Assembly (NCBI RefSeq): GCF_023206215.1
Contig: NZ_CP065800.1
Location: 2,914,001-2,978,000, forward strand
DNA from: Butyrivibrio fibrisolvens
GTDB lineage: Bacteria; Bacillota; Clostridia; Lachnospirales; Lachnospiraceae
Length of the DNA: 64,000 bases
Reading direction: 5' to 3'
Shown: positions 18,373 through 27,480 of the stretch, one piece after another
How positions within the stretch are numbered: position 1 is the first letter of the stretch
How the letters are laid out: each line of letters starts with the position of its first letter
Translations under genes and position numbers: made by a program
Notes under the pieces: generated by a model
Seen by the model: the letters and a program-made list of their open reading frames with translations, nothing else
What the model was told of the DNA's origin: nothing
Database searches by the model: none

Positions 18373-18669
18373 TCATTCCTCCATAACATCAGGTAATGGG
18401 AATGGAATAACATTTGTTGGTTCATGTTGGCTTGCCTTCCATAATGTCAATTTAAGTTGCATGTTAAGCCAACTCTCTGCAGAAGTATTTGTAGCTTTAC
18501 TAATACGCAGTGCCATCTCCGGACTTAGCGAAGTCTTTTCATTTATAAATTCAGAAAGTGCTTTTCTGCTAACACCTAACATTTTGGCCGCGTCTGTTAC
18601 TGATAAATTCAAGGGTTTCATTACATCTTCTAAAAACACCGATCCTGGGTGTGTTGGTTTACGTGTCAT
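18373..18669 (-). CDS. higA: HigA-type antitoxin
   Basis: This 98-residue protein has the HigA opening THPGSVFLEDVMKPLNLSVTDAAKMLGVSR..., a helix-turn-helix (about 24-60, with LGVSRKALSEFINEKTSLSP) and the family's ISKATNTSAESWLNMQ. It would neutralise HigB and repress the operon. The toxin gene is 15 bp upstream, the inverted order (toxin first) typical of higBA. A terminator follows. Confidence 0.92.
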   Translation of the reverse strand: MTRKPTHPGSVFLEDVMKPLNLSVTDAAKMLGVSRKALSEFINEKTSLSPEMALRISKATNTSAESWLNMQLKLTLWKASQHEPTNVIPFPLPDVMEE

Positions 18670-18684
18670 CTTGATGCTCCTTTC

Positions 18685-18963
18685 TTAATGATAATCCATA
18701 TAATCTACAAGATAGGCATCCTGCCCTTCAAAGTAAAATGTCATTCGCCAGTTTCCATTTACTGTAACTGACCACATTTCTTTCATATCACCTTTTAGAG
18801 GATGTAGCCGATATCCAGGCAAATTCATATCTTGTGGACTAGTACTAGCATCCAATCTATCAAGCATTCTGGCTAATTTAGGTGCATGATCAGGCTGTAT
18901 TCCTTTTTTTGATCCAGTTTCAAAGAACTCTTTTAGTCCTTTATGTGTAAATGATTTTATCAT
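18685..18963 (-). CDS. higB: HigB/RelE-type mRNA interferase toxin
   Basis: This 92-residue toxin is of the RelE/ParE fold: KGLKEFFETGSKKGIQPDHA, PGYRLHPLKGDMKEMWSVTV, NGNWRMTFYFEGQDAYLVDY. The C-terminal strand ends DYMDYH, with Arg and His residues suited to ribosome-dependent mRNA cleavage. It is the first gene of the higBA pair; the promoter should lie at about 18965-19030. Confidence 0.92.
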   Translation of the reverse strand: MIKSFTHKGLKEFFETGSKKGIQPDHAPKLARMLDRLDASTSPQDMNLPGYRLHPLKGDMKEMWSVTVNGNWRMTFYFEGQDAYLVDYMDYH

Positions 18964-19032
18964 AATATAATTGTACCTTGTAACGTGTCAGGTGTCAATT
19001 CCAATCCTAACCTTAATAAATATTCACATGAA

Positions 19033-20112
19033 TCATGCCACAAAATAATTATCAATATCAGTAGTAATTATTCCTTTATCCCCATACTCCTCTATTGCTG
19101 ATACCGGAGACAAAACAACAGTATTATCCTCTGTTGTATCAGTGGATTCACTGCTGTTAATGCAACGCATAAAGTGAACAAGGTTCTTGCTGTAATATGA
19201 CAGGATTTCAACATTTGATTGTTTTTTCTTATCATTGCAGCGCTCAACTACAACATCATTTGCTCTGCCATTTATGATTGCGTCTTTCAATTCAACTGAG
19301 TTCAGATACTTGCCATCAAGCTTATATACAGAGCACAAAGACGCATCAAACAAGATATATTTTCCAAATTCTTCCACATAGACCTCATTAACTATATGGC
19401 ATTCTCTATCATCTGAATCCGCGCTAAATAAGCCCTCATAAAATGCCTTGATTCCATTAGCTCTAAGTACCCCTGCAAAAATTATCGACATGCCGCGACA
19501 GTTGGTGCATGAGCCAAACTCGTCTGCTTCTAACATTTTGGCAATTGTTCCTCTTTTCTTTGGGTTCAATACGCTCATTCCATTCTGTGTAAATAGTTCG
19601 CACATCTTAGTAAACAGCTTCCAAATAGACGAAAAAGATGAATCCTTAACTCTCTCAAAACCTCTTTTATCAAGTTCAGCAAGTACTTCAGGATTATTGA
19701 ACTCATATTTATAATCTATAAGCTTCTCATCACTTGAATATTCATTGTTTGCCTTAAGAAAATCAACATTTTCTTCGGGAATTATGCTATATGATTCGCA
19801 AAAATCCGCTTCATCAGAAATTTTATCAAGTTCAAAATCAAATTTTAGTTCTTCGCTAAGCTCCATATGAATATTAAGCTTATCACCATTAAGCACCATT
19901 GCCACGTCATATGGAGTGCCACTATTGATCAGGACTACATTAGCTTCTTGATCAGTGATGTTCTTGATCTCATCAAAGTCGCCATGTATCTGTCCAATAT
20001 CCAGAAGTGAAAACTGAACAAACTCTTCGCCATTTTCCTTTTCGCCAATATAGATTTCAGCCTTCGAAACCAGGAACGATCCTTTGTAAACTCCGTAAAT
20101 ACTTTTCTTCAT
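19033..20112 (-). CDS. Transglutaminase-like domain protein
   Basis: This 359-residue protein has no signal peptide. The central part (about 185-275) has the transglutaminase-like triad: Cys in GSCTNCRGMSIIFAGVLRA, His in RECHIVNEVYVEEFG and Asp in KYILFDASLCSVY. Such domains act as cysteine peptidases or cross-linkers, but the substrate is unknown. The N-terminal 140 residues look like a beta-rich domain that I cannot assign. The ATG at 20112 has AAGGAG upstream. It follows the phosphatase gene by about 50 bp on the same strand. Confidence 0.72.
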   Translation of the reverse strand: MKKSIYGVYKGSFLVSKAEIYIGEKENGEEFVQFSLLDIGQIHGDFDEIKNITDQEANVVLINSGTPYDVAMVLNGDKLNIHMELSEELKFDFELDKISDEADFCESYSIIPEENVDFLKANNEYSSDEKLIDYKYEFNNPEVLAELDKRGFERVKDSSFSSIWKLFTKMCELFTQNGMSVLNPKKRGTIAKMLEADEFGSCTNCRGMSIIFAGVLRANGIKAFYEGLFSADSDDRECHIVNEVYVEEFGKYILFDASLCSVYKLDGKYLNSVELKDAIINGRANDVVVERCNDKKKQSNVEILSYYSKNLVHFMRCINSSESTDTTEDNTVVLSPVSAIEEYGDKGIITTDIDNYFVA

Positions 20113-20160
20113 GTTTTGTCTTCTCCTTGGTAGTCTAATTATTGATTTTTTCTTCGCATA

Positions 20161-20754
20161 TCAATGTAATGCATCATCTCTAAGCTGAACGCTAATAGGC
20201 TCGCAGTTATTGACCTTAAAACTTAATGTTTCTTCTTCCGAAAGATTATTGAGAATTTTCACAATACATCTAATCACACAATGATGAGTAACAATAGCAA
20301 CTTTCTTATAGTCCTTACTCGCTAATTCCTGTAAAAAGTCTCTAACTCTTTCGCAAACATCTCCATAGTTTTCGCCGCCAGGAGCCTTAACTGTAAAGCT
20401 ATTTCTAAACTGCATAAACTCCGGATCTGTAAAATACTTTATATAACGAGGATCTTTTTTCACACTCTCTATGGTCAAACCTTCAAATTCGCCTAAAGAT
20501 CTTTCCTGCAGCCGCTGATCTACAATTATATCTCTGTCAGTTATAGTCTTCGCGGTTTCGATTGTTCGTATCAAATTCGAAGAATACCAGGCATCTATGT
20601 TTTCAAGAATCGGGTTCCCAATGAGAGATTTCGCTTGCTGATACCCCCGCTCAGTCAAATTGCAGTCCCATCTTCCCGTATAAACAGCAGACTCACCTTT
20701 CAAAGCATTGCCCAAGCTTTCACCATGCCTGATTAATACTAATTCCATCATCAT
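20161..20754 (-). CDS. Histidine phosphatase family protein
   Basis: This 197-residue protein has the phosphohistidine motif LVLIRHGESLGN, the second active-site Arg region YSSNLIRTIETAKTI, the acid QERSLGEFEGLT, and the second His in VAIVTHHCVIRCIV. It resembles phosphoglycerate-mutase-type small-molecule phosphatases; the substrate cannot be told. Its start overlaps the stop of the upstream acetyltransferase gene by 4 bp (ATGA), so it is coupled to it. Confidence 0.88.
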   Translation of the reverse strand: MMMELVLIRHGESLGNALKGESAVYTGRWDCNLTERGYQQAKSLIGNPILENIDAWYSSNLIRTIETAKTITDRDIIVDQRLQERSLGEFEGLTIESVKKDPRYIKYFTDPEFMQFRNSFTVKAPGGENYGDVCERVRDFLQELASKDYKKVAIVTHHCVIRCIVKILNNLSEEETLSFKVNNCEPISVQLRDDALH

Positions 20755-21767
20755 ATCTCCAAAGAATATACAAGTAGCTCAATTCCTTTATAAGTGCAGC
20801 TTTCGACAAGCTTGCCACCACAATTAAGAATTACATGCTCACTGGCAGTGTTAGAAGGTTCACAAGCTATAGTAACTTCTGACATCCCTTGCTGTTTAAG
20901 CCATGCCAAAAGGTGCCTGAGCATCCACTTGGCATAGCCGTGCCCTCTATCGCAAGGCCTAACCGAATAACCTATCCGGAACTTCGGATCAGCTTCGTAT
21001 CTGTACTGTATCATTCCGATAAGGTGATCATCAGACTTCCTTACGCACAAAAACTGCACGGCTTGCCCTCCAATCTTGGATGAAGCATCAGCTGCTGACC
21101 TCTGTCTGCAATTCTCAATGTACTCAAGCGGATTCTCATATTTTCTAAGAGACCCGCAACCATCCATGTGGTCTTCGCAGTCCAGAAATTCCTGTCTGTA
21201 TGCGCTAATCTCATCGGCATATTTGTCCTCAGCTTCTACTAATTTAAGGTCTGCCTCAGGTCTTTTTACTCTGGTAAAAAAATCCTCGTCATCTTCATGA
21301 TGGATATATGCGCCGTTCTTAAGCTGCGTTTTCAAAGAGGCAGGATTATCCTTATGAACCGACATATAGATCTCGTCTTCCGGAATGATCTCCCATGCCT
21401 TTTCTATAGTCAGGCGCAGGCCTTCGTTAGCATAGCCTCTGCCGCGGTATTCTTTTCTGATTCCATATCCTATGTGGCCGGCGCCATTGGCAAGCGCTTC
21501 GCACAGGTGATGCCTGATCCTGAAAAGTCCTACGATCGTATCGCCATCCCACAGGAAGTATTCTGTTCCGGGAACATGTCCGGGAGAAAGGTTTATTCCA
21601 TTGGATTTATCTATATATCCCGGGAGGATCTTCTTTTCAAACTCTTCGTATGAGCAACCATAATCCTTATTGGTGAAGCCATTTTCGTCCTCTGGAAGCT
21701 GAGTAATAAACTCGTACTCCTTTTGCACATCTTCCATGTTTGCTTCTTTTAGATATACTTTTTTCAT
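20751..21767 (-). CDS. Tandem GNAT N-acetyltransferase (two domains)
   Basis: This 338-residue protein is made of two GNAT-type domains. The first (about 5-165) has the acetyl-CoA loop YGIRKEYRGRGYANEGLRL. The second (about 175-338) has YSVRPCDRGHGYAKWMLRHL and a final NTASEHVILNCGGKLVE. Acceptors are unknown. It is part of a GNAT-rich block at 20.7-27.5 kb and is translationally coupled to the downstream phosphatase. The next GNAT gene upstream ends 5 bp before its start. Confidence 0.88.
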   Translation of the reverse strand: MKKVYLKEANMEDVQKEYEFITQLPEDENGFTNKDYGCSYEEFEKKILPGYIDKSNGINLSPGHVPGTEYFLWDGDTIVGLFRIRHHLCEALANGAGHIGYGIRKEYRGRGYANEGLRLTIEKAWEIIPEDEIYMSVHKDNPASLKTQLKNGAYIHHEDDEDFFTRVKRPEADLKLVEAEDKYADEISAYRQEFLDCEDHMDGCGSLRKYENPLEYIENCRQRSAADASSKIGGQAVQFLCVRKSDDHLIGMIQYRYEADPKFRIGYSVRPCDRGHGYAKWMLRHLLAWLKQQGMSEVTIACEPSNTASEHVILNCGGKLVESCTYKGIELLVYSLEI

Positions 21768-21772
21768 AGTTT

Positions 21773-22273
21773 TTATCCTTCTTTACTAGGGGCGTTTCTT
21801 TCAAGCCTGTATGTTATCAGTGTCATTTTATCATTCACAACCTCTTCGCGGCCGAATCTTACGAATCCGCATTTTTCGTATAAGTGGCAGTTTCTCGGCT
21901 CCTGAAGTATTGTTTCAAGTATCCATTCCTTAACTTCCGGGTACAGCTTAAATGCAGCCTGAATGGCTTTGTAACCAATCCCCTGGTCCTGGTACTGCGG
22001 CAATATGAATATGGGGCTGATAAAAGAAATATGTTTTTCTTCAGGATCATTGTGACCAAGGTTGATTGCTCCGACTTTATTGCCGTCCTTCATTATGAAA
22101 TAATACTGCCTGTTAGGTATGGCTGCTCTTTTCTTAATTCTTTCAAGAGTTTCTATTGCAGGACTACACTCATCATGGTACTTCTCATATAGTGGCATGA
22201 AGCTTTCTACCTGCATTTTGTGTAGTAGTTCTAGTTCATTCTCTTTTACCGGAATAAGGTCTATTTTTCCCAT
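21773..22273 (-). CDS. GNAT family N-acetyltransferase
   Basis: This 166-residue single GNAT domain has the acetyl-CoA pocket FILPQYQDQGIGYKAIQAAF and the C-terminal CHLYEKCGFVRFGREEV. The substrate is unknown. It directly precedes the two-domain GNAT gene (5-bp gap), so they are probably in one transcript. Confidence 0.9.
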   Translation of the reverse strand: MGKIDLIPVKENELELLHKMQVESFMPLYEKYHDECSPAIETLERIKKRAAIPNRQYYFIMKDGNKVGAINLGHNDPEEKHISFISPIFILPQYQDQGIGYKAIQAAFKLYPEVKEWILETILQEPRNCHLYEKCGFVRFGREEVVNDKMTLITYRLERNAPSKEG

Positions 22274-22343
22274 TATTTTTTTCTCCCGATTACTCTGTAC
22301 CAGTTATACTTGAATTATTTTTTCTTTTCCAAAACTGTCTATA

Positions 22344-22542
22344 TTAGAGACACTTTTGAAAATATTTGGATTCTCTGCCATCTTCCTCAAAAGACTCTAC
22401 CAAATCAAATCCAGATTTTTCCAACACTTTAATAGATGCCAGGTTATCAGAATAAGTAAATGCACCGATAGATTCCAAATTAAACTTATTCTTTATTTCT
22501 TCTAAAAATAGTAATGTTGTTCCTGTAATCTTTTCACCTATT
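22344..22542 (-). pseudogene. C-terminal fragment of a GNAT acetyltransferase
   Basis: About 65 codons (IGEKITGTTLLFLEEI ... SDNLASIKVLEKSGFDLVES ... YFQKCL, stop at 22344-22346) match the last third of a GNAT domain. It lacks the N-terminal strands and the acetyl-CoA loop, and has no start codon with a ribosome site. Its 5' edge overlaps the end of the intact GNAT gene at 22534. It is best read as the remnant of a deleted paralogue. Confidence 0.75.
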
Positions 22543-23016
22543 AAATGCTTTCAACTTATATACCATAGGAATATACTTAATCCCATGCTTTTCTTGTTCC
22601 TCAGATATTCTTATGAATCTGAGGCTTGTATAAAATTTTTCACCATAAGGAGACGAGTTAACGGTGATTTCATAAATATCGTCATTGTTTGACCTTATAT
22701 CATTGCATATATACTCAAACAGCCTCTTTCCAATACCTTGCCTTTGGTAATCCCTATCGACAAAAGCAAGCATAATATGTGAAGTCTTTCGCATGGTCAT
22801 TACTGCAACAATTTTCTTACCATCAAAAGCTCCATACATTTTGAACCGCCCAGTTAGACAGCCTCTTCTAAAATCATCATTTTTAATTATGTCATTTACA
22901 AAAGAGTCAACGCCTTCTCCAGAGTAATCAGGAGCTTCAAACTCCATAAAGACACGTAGGATAAGGTCCAATGCATTGTCAATTTCATTTTCAGAAACAA
23001 GTTTAATATCCATCAC
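22534..23016 (-). CDS. GNAT family N-acetyltransferase
   Basis: This 160-residue GNAT domain has the CoA-binding loop FVDRDYQRQGIGKRLFEYI and the end NSSPYGEKFYTSLRFIRISE. The pattern resembles bacterial small GNATs of unknown substrate. It is in a run of same-strand GNAT genes, with 9 bp between its start and the stop of the next gene upstream (23026). Confidence 0.88.
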   Translation of the reverse strand: MMDIKLVSENEIDNALDLILRVFMEFEAPDYSGEGVDSFVNDIIKNDDFRRGCLTGRFKMYGAFDGKKIVAVMTMRKTSHIMLAFVDRDYQRQGIGKRLFEYICNDIRSNNDDIYEITVNSSPYGEKFYTSLRFIRISEEQEKHGIKYIPMVYKLKAFNR

Positions 23017-23025
23017 ACAGTTCCT

Positions 23026-23478
23026 CTAAATCTGCATCCTATAGAACAAACCTTCCCCTATAGGCGTTGTCTTTTTATGTGGTTCACCTATTATATGAAA
23101 CCCCGCTTTTTCATAGCATTTCACTGCTCGAGTATTCCATGATCTAACTTCCATATAAATCGGTTTTTCTCCAAAAACAACTTTTGATAATTCAATGGCC
23201 AATTTTACTATAGTCTGCCCATATCCTTTACCACACATATCCGGATGAACACCAACTCCAAGTACTACATCAGATTCTTTCTCTTTCAGATTTATGTATC
23301 CTACCAAAGATGTTCCATCATAAAACGAGTAGTAGTTATTACATGGATTTCCAAATCCAGAATGGTTCGATAGTTGCTCTTCATAGGGAATACTATTATA
23401 GATTGAATAATCTCCAGCATATTTCCAGTCAGATATTATGCTCTTTTCTACGTCAGTAGTCACATGATATTCCAACAT
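23026..23478 (-). CDS. GNAT family N-acetyltransferase
   Basis: This 150-residue GNAT has the acetyl-CoA loop GVHPDMCGKGYGQTIVKLAI and the terminal NTRAVKCYEKAGFHIIG, close to the RimI/YjaB style of small GNATs. The acceptor is unknown. Its start lies inside the last codons of the upstream GNAT gene (19-bp overlap), pointing to translational coupling. Confidence 0.9.
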   Translation of the reverse strand: MLEYHVTTDVEKSIISDWKYAGDYSIYNSIPYEEQLSNHSGFGNPCNNYYSFYDGTSLVGYINLKEKESDVVLGVGVHPDMCGKGYGQTIVKLAIELSKVVFGEKPIYMEVRSWNTRAVKCYEKAGFHIIGEPHKKTTPIGEGLFYRMQI

Positions 23479-24020
23479 AACATTTCCTCATCAAAAGCAA
23501 TCTCATTAAACTCAAGTACATACGGACTACCATCCCTCGGATCTGTTCTATCCTCATCATGAGAAAAAGAAAGGCCGCATTTCATCATAAGTTTATGAGA
23601 TGCAACATTTTTCTTCCTGCATGATGCGACAAACTTATGTGCACCGCATTTTCTAGCCTCATCCATGAAAGCCGTCAGTATTTCCGTACCATATCCCTTC
23701 CCTACAAATTCAGGGCCTACAGCAATTCCGGTATCCTCATATACTCCCGGCTTAATCTCTTCCATACCTGCAAAACCAATAGCTTTACCGGATCTCTTTT
23801 CATATACGAAAAAAGCATACTTTTCGACCTGTTGGAACTTCACAGACTTTCTGAGTCTTTCTTTTGCTTTTTCTATACTATCAGTAACAGTCCAGAGCAT
23901 ATATCTTGTACTTTCCTCATGTCGCCATAAGTTGTTATATATGTCATCTAAATCTGACTCCGTAGCCTTTTTTAACATCAAATTCTTAGTTTCTATGGTA
24001 AAAGAGCTATAATCCGTCAT
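23460..24020 (-). CDS. GNAT family N-acetyltransferase (RimJ/RimL-like)
   Basis: This 186-residue protein begins FTIETKNLMLKKATESDLDD, typical of RimJ/RimL-type acetyltransferases, with the CoA loop GPEFVGKGYGTEILTAFMDE and KKNVASHKLMMKCGLSF. The substrate is unknown. It overlaps the next GNAT gene by 19 bp. Confidence 0.9.
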   Translation of the reverse strand: MTDYSSFTIETKNLMLKKATESDLDDIYNNLWRHEESTRYMLWTVTDSIEKAKERLRKSVKFQQVEKYAFFVYEKRSGKAIGFAGMEEIKPGVYEDTGIAVGPEFVGKGYGTEILTAFMDEARKCGAHKFVASCRKKNVASHKLMMKCGLSFSHDEDRTDPRDGSPYVLEFNEIAFDEEMLCWNIM

Positions 24021-24054
24021 TACCCTTCAGGCCTCCAATATAAATAACCTATTA

Positions 24055-25131
24055 TTACATTTCCACCTTCACTAATTTCAGAGTCTCTCCATCAGTATCA
24101 ACATTCTTACCTTTTGACTTCTCTACTTTTAAGGTTAAACCAGGAGCAAGTCCTACTGTCTCGCCGTCATGGAATGTTATATCATTATTAATGCAGTAAT
24201 CAATGAGAAGAATCAGGTATGACTGTATCTCTTGAAAATCATATGGTTGATCAAACAGTTCCATTTCACTAAGGCCGAATTGCTTCATTCCGTTTGTCCA
24301 TCCGTCAAATCCGTTCGGTGCCTTTCCAATTCCAGACCAAACCAAAAGAGGAAGTGGAAGATCATCTTTGTTTACTGCATTTTTCATTCCCAGTACCATT
24401 TTAGGTTCATAAACGACACCATTGGTATATACACCTATATTGCCATCTATCTGACATAGCGCCAATAAAACTTTAGAATAAAGCATTGCCCTTCTCTTTA
24501 CAGTTGTATTACCCATTACTGTCACAATAAGATGTGCCTTGTGAGATGAAGTAACTGCTACAGCTTCTTTCCAATAGTAATTATATGTAGCATTGGTCTC
24601 TGCCTCGTTATTTGGGACTTTAGAGGGCATATATGCAAGTATTATACTATTGCCTTGTCCATCTGAATAAAATGCTTTATCTTCATTCAGTTCTTCATCT
24701 GATGTATCTCTATTAAGATTTTCGCCCCACAAATTCTGATAATTCTTTTCGAAAAGATCAGGTTCAAAGCGCAACTCAGACTTTAATACAAAAGCACAAA
24801 ATGGTTTTGCTTCTGTCTGACGCTCTTTGCGCTCTTCGATATTCTGTGCTGTATTCTTCCAGTACTGTTTTAAATAATCAATGAGTTTTTGTGCCTGTTC
24901 AATATCGTGATCAGGATCATATTTTTCCTGTTCACTAAATATGCCTGAATCACTATAGATGATCAGACGCCACGGTGATAATAAACCGGCCTTGAATCTG
25001 AATATACCGCAATGTATACCTTCAGGATCATCAAATTCTTTTACAAATTCTATCTTTTTCGGCGCTTTTCCAAGTTCTGCCGGGTGCGCCAGCCATTTTG
25101 CTATTTCAAGTCTTGCTGTTAATGTATCCAT
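24055..25131 (-). CDS. DUF4261-type protein
   Basis: This 358-residue cytoplasmic protein is without membrane segments. The middle carries an uncharacterised-domain pattern (SSHKAHLIVTVMGNTTVKRR, SKVLLALCQIDGNIGVY) and the C-terminal part has LPLLVWSGIGKAP and HDGETVGLAPGLTLKV. I recognise this as the DUF4261 kind with moderate confidence; no activity is known. It sits between the GNAT run and an XRE regulator on the same strand. Confidence 0.65.
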   Translation of the reverse strand: MDTLTARLEIAKWLAHPAELGKAPKKIEFVKEFDDPEGIHCGIFRFKAGLLSPWRLIIYSDSGIFSEQEKYDPDHDIEQAQKLIDYLKQYWKNTAQNIEERKERQTEAKPFCAFVLKSELRFEPDLFEKNYQNLWGENLNRDTSDEELNEDKAFYSDGQGNSIILAYMPSKVPNNEAETNATYNYYWKEAVAVTSSHKAHLIVTVMGNTTVKRRAMLYSKVLLALCQIDGNIGVYTNGVVYEPKMVLGMKNAVNKDDLPLPLLVWSGIGKAPNGFDGWTNGMKQFGLSEMELFDQPYDFQEIQSYLILLIDYCINNDITFHDGETVGLAPGLTLKVEKSKGKNVDTDGETLKLVKVEM

Positions 25132-25257
25132 ATTAAAATCTCCCGTTTAGGCTACAATTCGTTCAGTATCCGCAAGTCGCAAACATAATCAACCTTTTAT
25201 CTTGTTATCTATCTACGGATTAATTAACGAACAATTATAATCTATACTAATAATATA

Positions 25258-25293
25258 AAGGCATATACTCACGATTTTGCAAGCATATGCCTT
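25258..25293 (-). terminator. Hairpin after the XRE regulator, probable weak terminator
   Basis: The 9-bp stem AAGGCATAT/ATATGCCTT (25258-25266 with 25285-25293) is followed on the minus strand by a T-rich but interrupted tail. It lies 60 bp after the regulator stop and 127 bp before the DUF4261 gene. Confidence 0.55.
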
Positions 25294-25352
25294 ATAATAA
25301 CACAGTAAAAATGGCTATTCTACTGTCTTTCTAATATAATTAAAACTTTCGT

Positions 25353-26027
25353 TTATCTACGCATCCCTTCAATCTCATCTTGCAATTCTTTCAGAAACTG
25401 CAAAGCATTTTGGATATTATCACTTCTTTCAGTGCCCTCAGCAACCTTCGCAAGTACTCTTTCCCTTGATGAATACATAGATGGCAATGTGTTTGCGATC
25501 TTTATAGCTTCATTCTTTCTTCCCAGGTCATATAGACAGTAACATTTAGTCATTTTAGCCTGAGCTGTGCGGGATGTCTCGCCGCTATCAAGTCTGATCG
25601 TGCGGTCAGCATACATGATCGCTTCTTCCAACAGTTCCTGCTGTCTATTTGATTCTTTTTCCTGAGAAAGCTGATAAGAAGTAAAGCTCATCAGATGGTT
25701 CATTGATGCAGACAATGCCCATTTTCCCTTTGAATCTAATAATGTTTTGTAGGCATCTTCCAGCTGTCCTTGATCTGCCAGGGCATGGACTGATCCTGCA
25801 AGTTCCTTAATTTCTAACTTCTCCTGATTAGTATCATGGCGAAGGAGTGCGTCTACGGTGATTCCGAAGTAGTCTGCAAGAACGGGTAGCATTGAGATAT
25901 CCGGCATGGAAATATTGTTTTCCCACTTACTTACTGTTTGAGGTGATACTGTCAGGCACTCTGCAAGTTCTTCCTGTGTTAGGTTTTTCTCTTTTCGAAG
26001 CTGCTTTAAATTGGTCCCAAAGTCCAT
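25353..26027 (-). CDS. XRE-family helix-turn-helix regulator
   Basis: This 224-residue protein has an N-terminal HTH (about 5-58: FGTNLKQLRKEKNLTQEELA, LTVSPQTVSKWENNISMPDI) and a C-terminal helical, TPR-like part of about 150 residues that may sense a signal or peptide. An AAAGGA-type site precedes the ATG. Target genes are unknown; the neighbouring DUF4261 and GNAT genes are candidates by position only. Confidence 0.88.
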   Translation of the reverse strand: MDFGTNLKQLRKEKNLTQEELAECLTVSPQTVSKWENNISMPDISMLPVLADYFGITVDALLRHDTNQEKLEIKELAGSVHALADQGQLEDAYKTLLDSKGKWALSASMNHLMSFTSYQLSQEKESNRQQELLEEAIMYADRTIRLDSGETSRTAQAKMTKCYCLYDLGRKNEAIKIANTLPSMYSSRERVLAKVAEGTERSDNIQNALQFLKELQDEIEGMRR

Positions 26028-26186
26028 CTTTACGTCCTTTCCAGCTATACTTATGCTGATTTATTTGTTTCTATCAGTATAAGTCTCTTGGCAGTTTCAA
26101 ATGAATCAACTGCATAGCAACTTCATCCAACAGATAGTAGATTTTTTGTCTGTTATAAATACTTAAGACCCTTTTAATATGCAGCT

Positions 26187-27023
26187 TTACACATTCCAAG
26201 TCGCATATACACAGTTCTGTCCTTCAACTTTATCAAACCCCATTGATGTATACAAACGAATTGCCTGAACATTATCAACATCTACCATCAAAGACATGCC
26301 CTTAGGATTGTTCAGTTCTATGGCTTTTGCCAGAAGTTTTTTGCCATATCCTTTTCTGCGGTATTCATCTTTTACAAACACATCATAGGGCTCATTTTCT
26401 TCATAATTCTTTGTGAGATCCAAATAGCCAACGACGTTATTTTCTTCAGTAGCTACCAAAACATAGAATCTGTCCGGTTCTTCCAGTACTCTTTCCCCGG
26501 TCCAGTAATTCGATGTATCATGGATTGCAAGATAACCTCTGATATATTTATCATCTATCAATTCGATTCCAGATATATCATCAATTTCTGAAATTTGCTT
26601 CAAAACCATTTTTTGCTGTTCTTCGCGGAAAAGCGCCTTCTTTGTATTTAAAATATTCCTGAGAATTTCATTACATGGATTAAAGGAAAAATCAATCTGG
26701 TAACCGTTAAAGTACTGTGACAAATAGGCAAACAGCTCAATATAGGCACCTTGTGCCCCGGAGAGTCCCATAGTTACTTCTACATACTTTTCATCATCTA
26801 TAACAAGAAGAACGAATAATCCGATTATTTTCTCTTTATCAAAAACTGCAAGTACACGATCATCCGTATTATGAACAGCCCTTTCAAGCTTCTCCTCTAT
26901 CAAATCAGAATCCAAGAGAGGCTGTGAATAATCTTTGTCAGCGTTTATTTGACGTGCAAATGCTACATATTTTTCAATTTCCGATGTTACTGTTACTAAA
27001 TGCTCCACTTCTCTTACCTTCAT
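26187..27023 (-). CDS. GNAT family N-acetyltransferase, two-domain
   Basis: This 278-residue protein has a diverged N-terminal GNAT-like half (about 1-140, without a clear CoA loop) and a complete C-terminal GNAT half: VFVKDEYRRKGYGKKLLAKA and VDNVQAIRLYTSMGFDKVEG. The substrate is unknown. Its start overlaps the stop of the upstream GNAT gene by 4 bp, so the two are coupled. Confidence 0.87.
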   Translation of the reverse strand: MKVREVEHLVTVTSEIEKYVAFARQINADKDYSQPLLDSDLIEEKLERAVHNTDDRVLAVFDKEKIIGLFVLLVIDDEKYVEVTMGLSGAQGAYIELFAYLSQYFNGYQIDFSFNPCNEILRNILNTKKALFREEQQKMVLKQISEIDDISGIELIDDKYIRGYLAIHDTSNYWTGERVLEEPDRFYVLVATEENNVVGYLDLTKNYEENEPYDVFVKDEYRRKGYGKKLLAKAIELNNPKGMSLMVDVDNVQAIRLYTSMGFDKVEGQNCVYATWNV

Positions 27024-27469
27024 CTCTCTATCTTCTTAAAAAGCCTTGCGCTCCAGAAATTCATATTGAGTTCATCAATATAAAAATGAAATATAGCCTT
27101 CCAGTTTTTCGTAGCAGTGCTCAGAACCATATATTCTGCCTCTGTTTTGACAGCGTTCTCAGCAAATCTAAAAAGCTTCTCTCCAACTCCTTGGGAACGC
27201 TTCTCGGGAATTACATACAGTTCTTCTACTTCGAAGAATGGTGTACCCTCCGGCATAATGGATTTCATCTGCTTAGATCCACAAACTTTACCAAAAAGAT
27301 ACCCAACTATATCGCCATTGTCCTCTGCAAAAAATATTCTATTGCCTTCAATATCTGATCTGTCATTTTGGAGATATCCGTAGCAACTGTTCTCTGCTGC
27401 CCAGTCCTCTGAGAAACGGATCAGCTTAGCCAGAACTTCCTCGTTTAAATCTACTTCATGAATAAGCAT
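27020..27469 (-). CDS. GNAT family N-acetyltransferase
   Basis: This 149-residue GNAT has the CoA loop YVIPEKRSQGVGEKLFRFAE and the C-terminal NWKAIFHFYIDELNMNFWSA. The latter resembles GNATs found beside regulators and resistance genes; the substrate is unknown. It precedes and overlaps the two-domain GNAT and follows the TOPRIM-like gene by 11 bp. Confidence 0.87.
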   Translation of the reverse strand: MLIHEVDLNEEVLAKLIRFSEDWAAENSCYGYLQNDRSDIEGNRIFFAEDNGDIVGYLFGKVCGSKQMKSIMPEGTPFFEVEELYVIPEKRSQGVGEKLFRFAENAVKTEAEYMVLSTATKNWKAIFHFYIDELNMNFWSARLFKKIER

Positions 27470-27480
27470 AATATTATCCT

